Assembly (NCBI GenBank): GCA_021324445.1
Contig: JAJPJC010000199.1
Coordinates: forward strand, 1-33,040
Direction of reading: 5' to 3'
Length of the DNA: 33,040 bases
Source: Isosphaeraceae bacterium
GTDB taxonomy: Bacteria > Planctomycetota > Planctomycetia > Isosphaerales > Isosphaeraceae
Shown here: positions 8,125 through 15,440 of the stretch, one piece after another
Layout: every line of letters begins with the position of its first letter
Numbering within the stretch: position 1 is the stretch's first letter
The notes under the pieces: model-generated
The model's input: only the letters and a program-made list of their open reading frames with translations
The model's database searches: none
What the model was told of the DNA's origin: nothing
Translations under genes and position numbers: made by a program

Positions 8125-8347
8125 TTCTCGAAGCCATGCCGACCACATCCTCGAGACCATCCGCGCCCTGCCGGCCACCGATCGGGCCCTGATCGTCGAG
8201 TCGATCCTCGCGAGCCTCAACCATCCTGATGCCGGCATTGATGCAATTTGGGCTGAAGAGGCCGAGAAGCGGCTCGCTGCATTCAAAGCGGGGCAGATGA
8301 AGGCCGTCTCCGCTGACGAGGTCGTCGGGGATCTCGCGGACGGGTGA
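8120..8347 (+). CDS. Putative addiction-module antitoxin, start codon unresolved
   Basis: The frame reads ADHILETIRALPATDRALI, then VESILASL, IWAEEAEKRLAAFKAG and SADEVVGDL before a stop. This is the layout of the small addiction-module component proteins (TIGR02574 type): a helical N-terminus, an acidic WxxEAExRL centre and an EVxxxL end. Length (~75 codons) fits. No ATG, GTG or TTG precedes the conserved part in frame: only an ATT at 8120. An ATG at 8136 lies in another frame and reads MPTTSS before losing similarity, hinting at a frameshift near the 5' end. No RelE/ParE-type toxin follows. It may be an inactivated orphan. Confidence 0.6.
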   Translation: MDSRSHADHILETIRALPATDRALIVESILASLNHPDAGIDAIWAEEAEKRLAAFKAGQMKAVSADEVVGDLADG

Positions 8348-8384
8348 AGAGTGCGTGACTTGATTGGTGTTGGAGTTCTCGGCC

Positions 8385-8603
8385 ATGAGCATGAGAATCC
8401 GGGAGCTGATGGGGCGGACGGTCGTGGTCACGCGGACGGTCGTGGTCACGCTGGCCTCGCTGGCGGCGATCATCGTGGGGGTGGTCCTGTGGCTGCTGCT
8501 CTCGGGCACGGAGCCGGCCCCCTTCTTGCCGGCGCCGGGCGTCACATCCGACCATCCGGCCTCTCCCCGAGCGACCGGCCCACCCGCCCCAGAAAAATGT
8601 TAA
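8385..8603 (+). CDS. Small single-helix membrane protein, unknown
   Basis: A 72-residue frame from ATG 8385 with one strong membrane helix (LASLAAIIVGVVLWLLLSG) and a Pro-rich tail. An 18-bp perfect tandem duplication (8415-8432 and 8433-8450) doubles RTVVVT just before the helix. The ribosome binding site is weak (GGAG about 13 bases upstream). No family is recognised. It is a plausible small membrane peptide but could be non-coding. Confidence 0.4.
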   Translation: MSMRIRELMGRTVVVTRTVVVTLASLAAIIVGVVLWLLLSGTEPAPFLPAPGVTSDHPASPRATGPPAPEKC

Positions 8604-8949
8604 ACACCCTTTCCAAACGGCGCGCGCCCTCCGTATAGTGGAAGATGGAGGCCGGAGACCTGCATGCATCCTGCATGAGCGGGTCGGGCTGGCCGCCACC
8701 CTCCGGGGATCGGGTTGCGACAGCCGGATCCCTCCTCGGGCCGCGACGGCTCGACGGCACCAGCATCCCGACGCGTCCGCTCGTGCGGATCGACGGCTTG
8801 TCTCGGCCCTCCCCACCAAAACCCCCAATGAGGCTCGGGTCCAGGATTCTGGACCTTCGCTCCCGAACGGCCCGTTGCGGCGAGGCATCGGCCGGGAGGG
8901 TGTTGTCTCACTCCAAGGAATACCCCGCAACCGACAGAGGAAAGGGATC
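8604..8949 (+). promoter_or_regulatory. Promoter region and long leader of the PSCyt/DUF1553 gene
   Basis: A 346-bp stretch without a convincing gene. Near its left end TTCCAA (8611-8616) and TATAGT (8634-8639) are 17 bp apart, an acceptable sigma-70-like promoter with a weak -35. If used, the transcript would have a ~300-nt leader before the ATG at 8950. The leader contains short palindromes such as GCATGCATCCTGCATG. AGGAAAGG just before 8950 is the ribosome binding site. Confidence 0.35.
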
Positions 8950-11900
8950 ATGGCGACTCGTCCCCGGCTGCGAATCGCGCTGATTTTCCTGGTCCTTGCC
9001 ACCCAAGGACTCACCCGTGGAGATGCCGATTCGAAGGGATCACCGGGAGCGGCCAAGCCCCGCCCGGTGAACTTCGCGCGCGAGGTCCGGCCCATCCTGT
9101 CAGACAATTGCTTCGCCTGCCACGGGCCGGACGACAAGGCGCGCAAGGCCGGGTTGCGGCTGGACACCAAGGACGGGGCCTTCGCCAAACTTCCCAGCGG
9201 CGATCGGGCGATCGTGCCGGGCAACCCGGATGAGAGTGACCTGATCTTCCGGATCGAGAGCGACGACCCCGAGCTGCACATGCCCCCGAAGAAGAGCGGC
9301 AAGCAGTTGACCGCCGAGCAGGTCGCCACCCTCAGGCGATGGGTCGAGCAAGGAGCGTCATGGTCGACGCACTGGGCCTTCGAGCCGCCGCGGAAGCCGG
9401 CCCTGCCGGCGGTGGCGCACCCCGACTGGCCGGTCACCGAGATCGACCGGTTCATCCTGGCCCGGCTCGAGGCCGAGGGGCTGGCGCCCGAGCCCGAGGC
9501 GAGCAAGCCGGCCTTGATCCGCCGCGTCACCCTCGACCTGACCGGTCTGCCCCCGACCCTCAAGGAGGTCGACGCCTTCCTCGCCGATCGGTCGGAAGGG
9601 GCCTATGAGACGGTCGTCGACCGCCTGCTGGAATCGCCCCGGTACGGCGAGCATCTGGCCCGGTTCTGGCTCGATGCCGCCCGTTACGGCGATACTCACG
9701 GCCTGCATCTGGACAACTACCGCGAGATCTGGCCCTATCGCGACTGGGTCATCCGGGCCTTCAACGACAACAAGCCCTTCGACCGGTTCATCGTGGAGCA
9801 GCTTGCCGGCGACCTGCTCCCCAGCCCGAGCCTCGACCAGATCGTCGCGACCGGCTTCAACCGCTGCCACGTCTCGACCAACGAGGGGGGCTCGATCGAG
9901 GAGGAGGTCTACGTCCGCAACATCGTGGACCAGGTCGACACCAACGGGACCGTCTTCCTGGGCCTGTCGACCGGCTGCGCCCGCTGCCACGACCACAAGT
10001 ACGACCCGATCCGGACCAAGGACTATTACCAGCTCTTCGCGTTCTTCAACAACATCGACGGGCCCGCAATGGACGGCAACTCGGATAAGTGGGCGCCGAT
10101 CGTCCCGGTGCCCAGCCCCGCCCAGCGCCAGGCCCTCGCAGCGCTGGACGGCGAGATCGCGGGACTCCGCCGGGCGATGGCCGCCGAGGTGGCCAGGGTC
10201 GCCTCCACCTACGACCCGAAGGCTGAGGCTGCGGAGAGCGAGTCCGTCCACCACGCCGACTTCGTCTGGATCGACGACGCCCTGCCCCCAGGCGCCACGC
10301 CCCAGGGGGACGGCCCCTGGGATTTCGTCGGCAAGCCCAGGCACCCGGTCCACAGCGGCCAGTTGGCCTTGCGGCAGATCGCCGTGGGGCTCAAGCAGCG
10401 CTTCTTCGACAATGCCGACCGGAAGCTCAAGGTCGGCGATGGAGACACCTTGTTTGCTCATGTCTATCTCGACACGATCCAGCCGCCCAAGGAGCTGATG
10501 CTCCAGTGGCACACCAAGGGCGGCTGGACCCATCGCGCCTACTGGGGCGCGAACTTGATCGACTGGGGCAAGGACGGCACGCCCCAGCGGCTGCGGATCG
10601 GCGACTTGCCCCGGCCGGGGCAATGGGTCCGGCTGGAGGTGCCGGCCGCGCGGCTGAAGCTCGCGCCCGGCACGGTGATCGATGGCTGGGCGTTCACCCA
10701 GTACGACGGGTCGGCCTACTGGGACCAGGCCGGCATCGCGACCCGGATCCCTCAGGACGGCCAGCGCTATGATTCGCTCGCGGGCTGGATCCGGGCCCAG
10801 CGCGCCACTGGCGGCGCGGGGCTGCCCGAGAACCTCAAGGCGATCGTCAAGCTCGAGCGGAGGAAGCGGACCGAGGCCCAGACCAGGGAGTTGCTGGCGT
10901 ATTTCGTCGAGCACGCCGACGTCAAGGGTGGTGGGGCGATCGAGTCCTTGCGTTCGAAGCTGGCGGAGGCCGAGAAGAGGCGGAAACAGGTCGAGAAGCA
11001 GGTCCCGACGACGATGGTCTTCCGGGAGAAGGCCGGCGAACCCAAGCCGGCGTTCCTGCTCAAGCGGGGCGAATATGACCAGAGGGGTGAGAAAGTCGGG
11101 CGGGCCGTGCCCGCGTTCCTGCCGCCGCTGCCGCCGGGCGCGCCGGTCAATCGCCTGGGGCTCGCGCGATGGCTGGTCGCGCCCAATCATCCCCTGACCG
11201 CCCGGGTGGCCGTCAACCGCTTCTGGCTCCAGGTCTTCGGCACCGGCATCGTCAAGACGGCCGAGGACTTCGGTGCCCAGGGCGAGCCCCCCAGCCATCC
11301 CGAGCTCCTCGACTGGCTGGCGATCCAGTTCCGCCAGGATGGCTGGGATGTCAAACGGTTCCTCAAGCGGCTGGTGATGTCGGCGGCCTACCGGCAGTCG
11401 TCTCGGGTCACGCCCGAGAAGCTGGCGAAGGACCCGGCCAACCGGCTGCTGTCGCGCGGGCCGCGGTATCGGCTCGATGCCGAGATGCTTCGCGATCAGG
11501 CCCTGTTCCTCAGTGGGCTGCTGGTCGAGCATGTCGGGGGCCCGAGCGTCAAGCCGCCGCAGCCGGCCGGCTTGTGGGAGGCCGTCGCGTATACCGACAG
11601 CAACACGGCGCACTTCCAGGCCGACACCGGCGCGGCCAAGGTCCATCGCCGCAGCCTTTACACCTTCTGGAAGCGGACCTCGCCGCCGCCCCAGATGACC
11701 ACCTTCGACGCACCGTCGCGGGAGTCGTGCCTGGTGCGCCGCGAGCGGACCAACACGCCGCTCCAGGCCCTGCTCCTGATGAACGAGCCGCAGTTCGTCG
11801 AGGCCTCGCGCGCCCTGGCCGAGCGGACCCTCCACGAGGGAGGCTCCACGACCGAGGACCGCCTGAAGTACCTCTTCCGCCTGGTCACCGCCCGGTGCCC

Positions 11901-12102
11901 CGACGCCAAGGACCTCGCCGAGCTGGACTCGGCCCTCCAGGACCTGACGGCCCACTACACCCGCCGCGTCGACGCCGCCAAGCAGTTGATCGCCACCGGC
12001 GAGACCCGGCCCGACCCGCGGCTCAACCCCAGCGAGCTGGCCGCCTGGACCATGATCGGCAACATCGTCTTGAACCTCGATGAAGTCATTACCAAAGGTT
12101 AG
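8950..12102 (+). CDS. PSCyt1-DUF1549-DUF1553 (PSD1) cytochrome c-like exported protein
   Basis: A 1050-residue exported protein. The first ~25 residues are a signal peptide ([14 protein letters not shown]). A planctomycete cytochrome c domain follows, with heme motif C54-FA-C57-H58. Next come the DUF1549 domain (from [19 protein letters not shown]) with a second CARCH motif at residues 343-347, a central beta-rich insert with Trp-rich strands, a Lys/Arg-rich coiled stretch, and the DUF1553 domain ([20 protein letters not shown], then a C-terminal [16 protein letters not shown]). The family is abundant in Planctomycetes and is usually paired with a DUF1501 protein; roles in polymer or sulfated-glycan breakdown are proposed but unproven. 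The DUF1501 gene follows 110 bp downstream in the same direction. ATG 8950 is chosen because it opens the signal peptide. Confidence 0.92.
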   Translation: MATRPRLRIALIFLVLATQGLTRGDADSKGSPGAAKPRPVNFAREVRPILSDNCFACHGPDDKARKAGLRLDTKDGAFAKLPSGDRAIVPGNPDESDLIFRIESDDPELHMPPKKSGKQLTAEQVATLRRWVEQGASWSTHWAFEPPRKPALPAVAHPDWPVTEIDRFILARLEAEGLAPEPEASKPALIRRVTLDLTGLPPTLKEVDAFLADRSEGAYETVVDRLLESPRYGEHLARFWLDAARYGDTHGLHLDNYREIWPYRDWVIRAFNDNKPFDRFIVEQLAGDLLPSPSLDQIVATGFNRCHVSTNEGGSIEEEVYVRNIVDQVDTNGTVFLGLSTGCARCHDHKYDPIRTKDYYQLFAFFNNIDGPAMDGNSDKWAPIVPVPSPAQRQALAALDGEIAGLRRAMAAEVARVASTYDPKAEAAESESVHHADFVWIDDALPPGATPQGDGPWDFVGKPRHPVHSGQLALRQIAVGLKQRFFDNADRKLKVGDGDTLFAHVYLDTIQPPKELMLQWHTKGGWTHRAYWGANLIDWGKDGTPQRLRIGDLPRPGQWVRLEVPAARLKLAPGTVIDGWAFTQYDGSAYWDQAGIATRIPQDGQRYDSLAGWIRAQRATGGAGLPENLKAIVKLERRKRTEAQTRELLAYFVEHADVKGGGAIESLRSKLAEAEKRRKQVEKQVPTTMVFREKAGEPKPAFLLKRGEYDQRGEKVGRAVPAFLPPLPPGAPVNRLGLARWLVAPNHPLTARVAVNRFWLQVFGTGIVKTAEDFGAQGEPPSHPELLDWLAIQFRQDGWDVKRFLKRLVMSAAYRQSSRVTPEKLAKDPANRLLSRGPRYRLDAEMLRDQALFLSGLLVEHVGGPSVKPPQPAGLWEAVAYTDSNTAHFQADTGAAKVHRRSLYTFWKRTSPPPQMTTFDAPSRESCLVRRERTNTPLQALLLMNEPQFVEASRALAERTLHEGGSTTEDRLKYLFRLVTARCPDAKDLAELDSALQDLTAHYTRRVDAAKQLIATGETRPDPRLNPSELAAWTMIGNIVLNLDEVITKG

Positions 12103-12108
12103 TCAAAA

Positions 12109-12202
12109 CGTAGGTCAGGCTTGAGCCTGACGCTCCGGGAATGTCAGGCTCAAGCCTGACCTACGCGAGCAGAATGTCAGGCTCAAGCCTGACCTACGCG
12201 AG
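12109..12202 (+). repeat. Palindromic intergenic repeat: one inverted and two direct copies
   Basis: The core GTCAGGCTCAAGCCTGAC is itself nearly palindromic. One copy is inverted (12109-12131) and two 29-bp copies are direct (12141-12169, 12174-12202). The inverted copy and the first direct copy can form a perfect 23-bp stem with a ~10-nt loop. The direct copies are open in the DUF1501 frame (MSGSSLTYA twice), and the last one ends in GCGAG, supplying part of the AGGAG ribosome binding site. Confidence 0.92.
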
Positions 12203-12205
12203 GAG
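12201..12205 (+). promoter_or_regulatory. Ribosome binding site of the DUF1501 gene, overlapping a repeat end
   Basis: AGGAG, 7 bases before ATG 12213. Its first two bases belong to the second direct copy of the palindromic repeat, so folding of the repeat could hide or expose it. It supports the start at 12213 over the in-frame ATG codons inside the repeats (12141, 12174). Confidence 0.65.
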
Positions 12206-12212
12206 TGCCCCA

Positions 12213-13700
12213 ATGGATCCCATTCGCGACCAGATCGAGCAGATGACGCGCCGGCACTTCTTCGGCCGTACGGGCCTGAGCCTGGGGACCGCGGCGCTGG
12301 CCAGCCTCTTGGGTGAGCACGCGCGCGGCGGCGGGGCAACGCCGAGTGGCGGCTCGACTGCGGCGGCGCATGCGACCGGCGGCCTGCCCGGGTTGCCGCA
12401 CTTCCCGCCCAAGGCCAAGCGGGCCATCTATCTGTTCATGAACGGCGGGCCGTCGCAGATGGACTTGTTCGACTACAAGCCAGCGATGAACGCGATGTTC
12501 GACAAGGACCTGCCCGACTCGATCCGCATGGGCCAGCGGCTGACGACAATGACCAGTGGCCAGGCGCGCTTCCCGGTGGCGCCTTCAAAGTACAAGTTCG
12601 CCCGTCACGGCCAGTCGGGGACATGGGTCAGCGAGCTCTTACCCTGGATGGCCAAGCTCACCGACGACTTCGCGCTGATCAAGACGGTCTGGACCGAGGC
12701 GATCAACCACGACCCGGCGGTGACCTACATCTGCACCGGCCACCAGCTCCCGGGCCGGCCCAGCCTGGGCTCCTGGCTGAGCTACGGCCTGGGCACGGAG
12801 AACGCCAACCTGCCGACTTTCGTGGTGATGACCGCGTCGTGGTCGAGCAAGCGGCCCGCCCAAGCGATCTACAACCGGCTCTGGGGCTCAGGCTACCTGC
12901 CCACCAAGCACCAGGGGGTCGCCCTGCGTTCCACCGGCGACCCGGTCCTGTTCCTGTCCAACCCCGAGGGGGTGGACGCCGCGACCCGCCGGCGCACCCT
13001 CGACGCCATCAATCGGCTCAACCATCGCGAATTCGAGCAATTCGCCGACCCGGAGACCCAGGCCCGGATCGCCCAGTACGAGATGGCCTTCCGCATGCAG
13101 ACCTCGGTCCCCGAGCTGACCGACATCGCCGACGAGCCCCAGCACGTGCTGGATCTCTATGGCCCCGACGTCCACACGCCGGGGACCTTCGCCCGTTGTG
13201 CGCTCCTGGCCCGGCGGCTGGCCGAGCGCGACGTCCGCTTCGTCCAGATCTTCCACCGCGGCTGGGACCAGCACGCTAACGTGGCCGGCGATCTGCCCCG
13301 GCAGTGCCAGGACGTCGACCGCGCGAGCTACGCCCTGGTCACCGACCTGAAGCAGCGCGGGCTGCTCGACGATACGCTGGTCATCTGGGGCGGCGAGTTC
13401 GGCCGGACGATCTATTGCCAGGGGAAGCTCACCCGCGACAACTACGGCCGCGACCATCATCCCAAGTGCTTCCCCGTCTGGATGGCCGGCGCCGGCATCA
13501 AGCCCGGGATCGTCTACGGCGAGACCGACGACTTCAGCTACAACGTCGTCTCCAACCCCGTCCACATCCACGACCTCAACGCCACGATCCTCCACTGCCT
13601 GGGCATCGACCACCGCCGGCTGAGCATCAAGTTCCAGGGCCTGGACGTCCGCCTCACCGGCGTCGAGGAGCACCACCCCGTCCAGGGGATTTTGGCTTGA
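12213..13700 (+). CDS. DUF1501 protein, Tat-exported, alkaline-phosphatase/sulfatase-like fold
   Basis: A 495-residue protein. A twin-arginine signal is clear: R13-R14 in [19 protein letters not shown]. The family core follows: [16 protein letters not shown], an [20 protein letters not shown] segment, the [11 protein letters not shown] metal-site-like motif, WGGEFGRT, and [18 protein letters not shown] near the C-terminus. DUF1501 belongs to the sulfatase/alkaline-phosphatase-like superfamily by fold. Its substrate is unknown, and it is thought to act outside the cytoplasm with PSCyt/DUF1553 proteins. It follows such a gene here, separated by the palindromic repeats, so the pair is probably co-transcribed. 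Confidence 0.93.
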   Translation: MDPIRDQIEQMTRRHFFGRTGLSLGTAALASLLGEHARGGGATPSGGSTAAAHATGGLPGLPHFPPKAKRAIYLFMNGGPSQMDLFDYKPAMNAMFDKDLPDSIRMGQRLTTMTSGQARFPVAPSKYKFARHGQSGTWVSELLPWMAKLTDDFALIKTVWTEAINHDPAVTYICTGHQLPGRPSLGSWLSYGLGTENANLPTFVVMTASWSSKRPAQAIYNRLWGSGYLPTKHQGVALRSTGDPVLFLSNPEGVDAATRRRTLDAINRLNHREFEQFADPETQARIAQYEMAFRMQTSVPELTDIADEPQHVLDLYGPDVHTPGTFARCALLARRLAERDVRFVQIFHRGWDQHANVAGDLPRQCQDVDRASYALVTDLKQRGLLDDTLVIWGGEFGRTIYCQGKLTRDNYGRDHHPKCFPVWMAGAGIKPGIVYGETDDFSYNVVSNPVHIHDLNATILHCLGIDHRRLSIKFQGLDVRLTGVEEHHPVQGILA

Positions 13701-13711
13701 GCCCGAACCGG

Positions 13712-13747
13712 TCGTGGGATCGCCGTCAGTCGTGGGATCGCCGTCAG
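13712..13747 (+). repeat. 18-bp perfect tandem duplication
   Basis: TCGTGGGATCGCCGTCAG occurs at 13712-13729 and again at 13730-13747, between the convergent DUF1501 and DUF5615 genes. The stop codon of the minus-strand DUF5615 gene (13744-13746) is inside the second unit. Confidence 0.9.
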
Positions 13748-14079
13748 AGGTACTCGAGGCGGTTCGCTATCTCTTCGGGCTCGAAGACCTCCCAGATGAG
13801 AACGAGCCCGCCGATGATCTCACCGATGCTGCGGGTCTGCTGATGGCAATAGGCGATACCCGCGTGGGGGACTCCGGAGGCATGGAGCCGCAAATAGTCT
13901 CGGTCGCTGGTAAAGATGACTCGGCCCGCTGGCAGGGCATAGGCCACTTGCTGCTGGTCGGTCGCACCGATGAGTCCAGCCTCGGGCGTCGTTGTCACAT
14001 CGCTTCCGTGTCGACGCAGACCCGCGGCGATGGCCGGATCGCAATGCTCATCGAGGTGAAACTTGATCGTCCGGGACAT
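13744..14079 (-). CDS. DUF5615 PIN-like toxin
   Basis: A 111-residue protein of the DUF5615 family, compact relatives of PIN-domain ribonucleases. Acidic residues expected for metal binding are visible: D10-E11 in FHLDEH, and D59 and D61 in TSDRDYLRLH. Its start overlaps the end of the DUF433 gene by 32 bp, the standard order (antitoxin first, toxin second). Together they form a predicted type II toxin-antitoxin pair. Length is normal and no key residue is missing, so it is probably intact. Target RNA is unknown. Confidence 0.85.
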   Translation of the reverse strand: MSRTIKFHLDEHCDPAIAAGLRRHGSDVTTTPEAGLIGATDQQQVAYALPAGRVIFTSDRDYLRLHASGVPHAGIAYCHQQTRSIGEIIGGLVLIWEVFEPEEIANRLEYL

Positions 14080-14434
14080 CGGCCTTCCCTTGCCTGATCT
14101 TGTCCAGGATCGACGGCTGCTTCGCCTTCAGCTCCTCGAAAAGCCTCTCGCCCTCGGCAAGGTCCGCGTCAATCTCCGCGTGGTGGTCGTGATAGTACGC
14201 CAGAGCCGCAGAGACGTCGGCGAGTGTCAGGTGGGGCCAGCGCGATACGATCTCGGCCGGGCTCATCCCCATCTGCTCGTGCCAGATCACGACTTGCTCG
14301 ACCTTGATGCGAGTTCCAGCGATGCGGGGTTTACCCCAGCAAGTCTCCGGCGTCTTGACGATATGCTCGGCGATGACCGGCACTGGGGTCGTTTCGGCGG
14401 CGGGGGTCGTGGATTGGGTTGATGTTGAGTCCAT
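14048..14434 (-). CDS. DUF433 antitoxin
   Basis: A 128-residue protein. After a Thr/Pro-rich ~30-residue leader the DUF433 winged-helix core is clear: GKPRIAGTRIKVEQVVIWHE, then SPAEIVSRWPHLTLADVSAAL. DUF433 proteins neutralise DUF5615 or related toxins and likely repress their own promoter through the helix-turn-helix. The C-terminal ~35 residues are charged and helical, fitting a toxin-binding tail. The gene overlaps the DUF5615 gene. The Asp/His-rich YYHDHHAEID stretch follows the core, as is usual. Confidence 0.87.
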   Translation of the reverse strand: MDSTSTQSTTPAAETTPVPVIAEHIVKTPETCWGKPRIAGTRIKVEQVVIWHEQMGMSPAEIVSRWPHLTLADVSAALAYYHDHHAEIDADLAEGERLFEELKAKQPSILDKIRQGKADVPDDQVSPR

Positions 14435-14526
14435 ATCGAGATCCTATTCTCAAACCGACCGATCCGTCCATGCGATGTCGGCCGCCTTCGCTGACGCTTG
14501 TCGTGCTCAGGGGAACCGCGGACGAC

Positions 14527-14853
14527 TCAGGGCACATCCGCCTCTGCCTTGGCAGCCTGGCGGCGCAGCCGTTGGACAACGGGACTCGTGACGGCCTCAG
14601 CCTTCTCACGCCATTGTTTCCCAACCGCGTCCTGCTGGCGTAGATACTCATCGACCTCGCCCTTGTTGGCAAGGTAGCACGCAATCACGCCGTAGACCTC
14701 TTCCAACGAGAGCGCAGGGTATTGCTGCGCGATGGTTTCGGCGGATTGTCCTTGATGGAACGCGGCGATGACGAAATCGAGCATGACGCGCGTGGCCCCC
14801 ACGCGCAGCACGCCATGCTCATCCCGACGAATAGAGGACTTGGTTGTTGACAT
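14527..14853 (-). CDS. Second DUF433-family protein, orphan antitoxin
   Basis: A 108-residue protein starting MSTTKSSIRRDEHGVLRVG, with a diverged DUF433 core (GATRVMLDFVIAAFHQGQSA, then IAQQYPALSLEEVYGVIACY) and a basic helical tail. The ATG at 14853 has GAGGGGAA upstream; the frame is open further upstream but that part is not protein-like. No DUF5615 gene follows: only 92 bp separate it from the DUF433/DUF5615 pair and they hold no toxin sequence in any frame. It may have lost its toxin, may cross-neutralise the neighbouring one, or may act as a regulator. Confidence 0.8.
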   Translation of the reverse strand: MSTTKSSIRRDEHGVLRVGATRVMLDFVIAAFHQGQSAETIAQQYPALSLEEVYGVIACYLANKGEVDEYLRQQDAVGKQWREKAEAVTSPVVQRLRRQAAKAEADVP

Positions 14854-15247
14854 CTTGTGGATTCCCCTCGGGGTTGCGAGCGGCTCTTTTGCGGATTCGA
14901 CCCGTTTCGGCTTGCAGCGCACCATCGGAACGATCGTCAGGACCAGTGCTCGGACACGCTCGCGGAGAAGTGAGCCCGGCATGTCTGGCTTGCGGCCCCT
15001 GAGGTGGATGCGAGCCACCAGCGCAAAACCCATATAGCAAAAGAGTTGTGCCAAAGAGTGCCGACCCTGCAACCAGGGTGAATCAAAAAAATCAACTAAA
15101 TCGGTCGGAATTATCGATATTCCTCTCGACGGGCGTTTTTCGCCGGGGAATACGGACGTCCGAGATTCGCGGTGGCGGTGGAGGATGTCGAGCCGGTCGC
15201 GTGAGTTTGGGACCGGGGACCTATCCGGGGAGTTGGGCGAGGTGCTG
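14854..15247. other. Intergenic region without a recognisable gene
   Basis: A 394-bp stretch between the divergent DUF433 gene and the small plus-strand gene. It contains an AT-rich patch around 15085-15120, unusual for this window, which is a likely place for promoters in both directions. I cannot assign specific -35/-10 boxes. Confidence 0.3.
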
Positions 15248-15433
15248 ATGTCGAAACCAGTGCGATCCGCTCGGGACGAGGAACGCACCAGCCGCCAGGC
15301 CGCCACTGCGGATTTCGACCTGGATGCGGCGCCCACGGCTGTCGAGAGGATTCGTTTTGGGGAAGTCCGCCTGATCATCCAGGACGGCGCCGGCTCCGCG
15401 TCTGAGAGCGGGCGGAACTGCCGGAGAGATTGA
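15248..15433 (+). CDS. Small YezD/DUF2292-like protein with a divergent tail
   Basis: A 61-residue frame. The stretch ERIRFGEVRLIIQDG matches the core strand pair of the short YezD (DUF2292) family. Members normally continue with a VVQIE segment, which is absent here in all three frames; instead a Ser/Arg-rich tail ends the protein. ATG 15248 has a moderate GCGAGG site upstream; the in-frame ATG at 15185 has GGAGG directly against it, too close to be used. It converges on the kinase gene, 7 bp away. It may be a damaged copy. Function of the family is unknown. Confidence 0.45.
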   Translation: MSKPVRSARDEERTSRQAATADFDLDAAPTAVERIRFGEVRLIIQDGAGSASESGRNCRRD

Positions 15434-15440
15434 AACATTG

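Noticed and set aside
9358..11955. Very long open frame (865 codons) on the minus strand
   Set aside because: It lies fully antisense to the PSCyt/DUF1553 gene, has Gly/Arg/Pro/Leu-rich noise composition and no domain. Long antisense frames are usual at this GC content.
12888..13676. 262-codon minus-strand frame
   Set aside because: Antisense to the DUF1501 gene; no recognisable motif.
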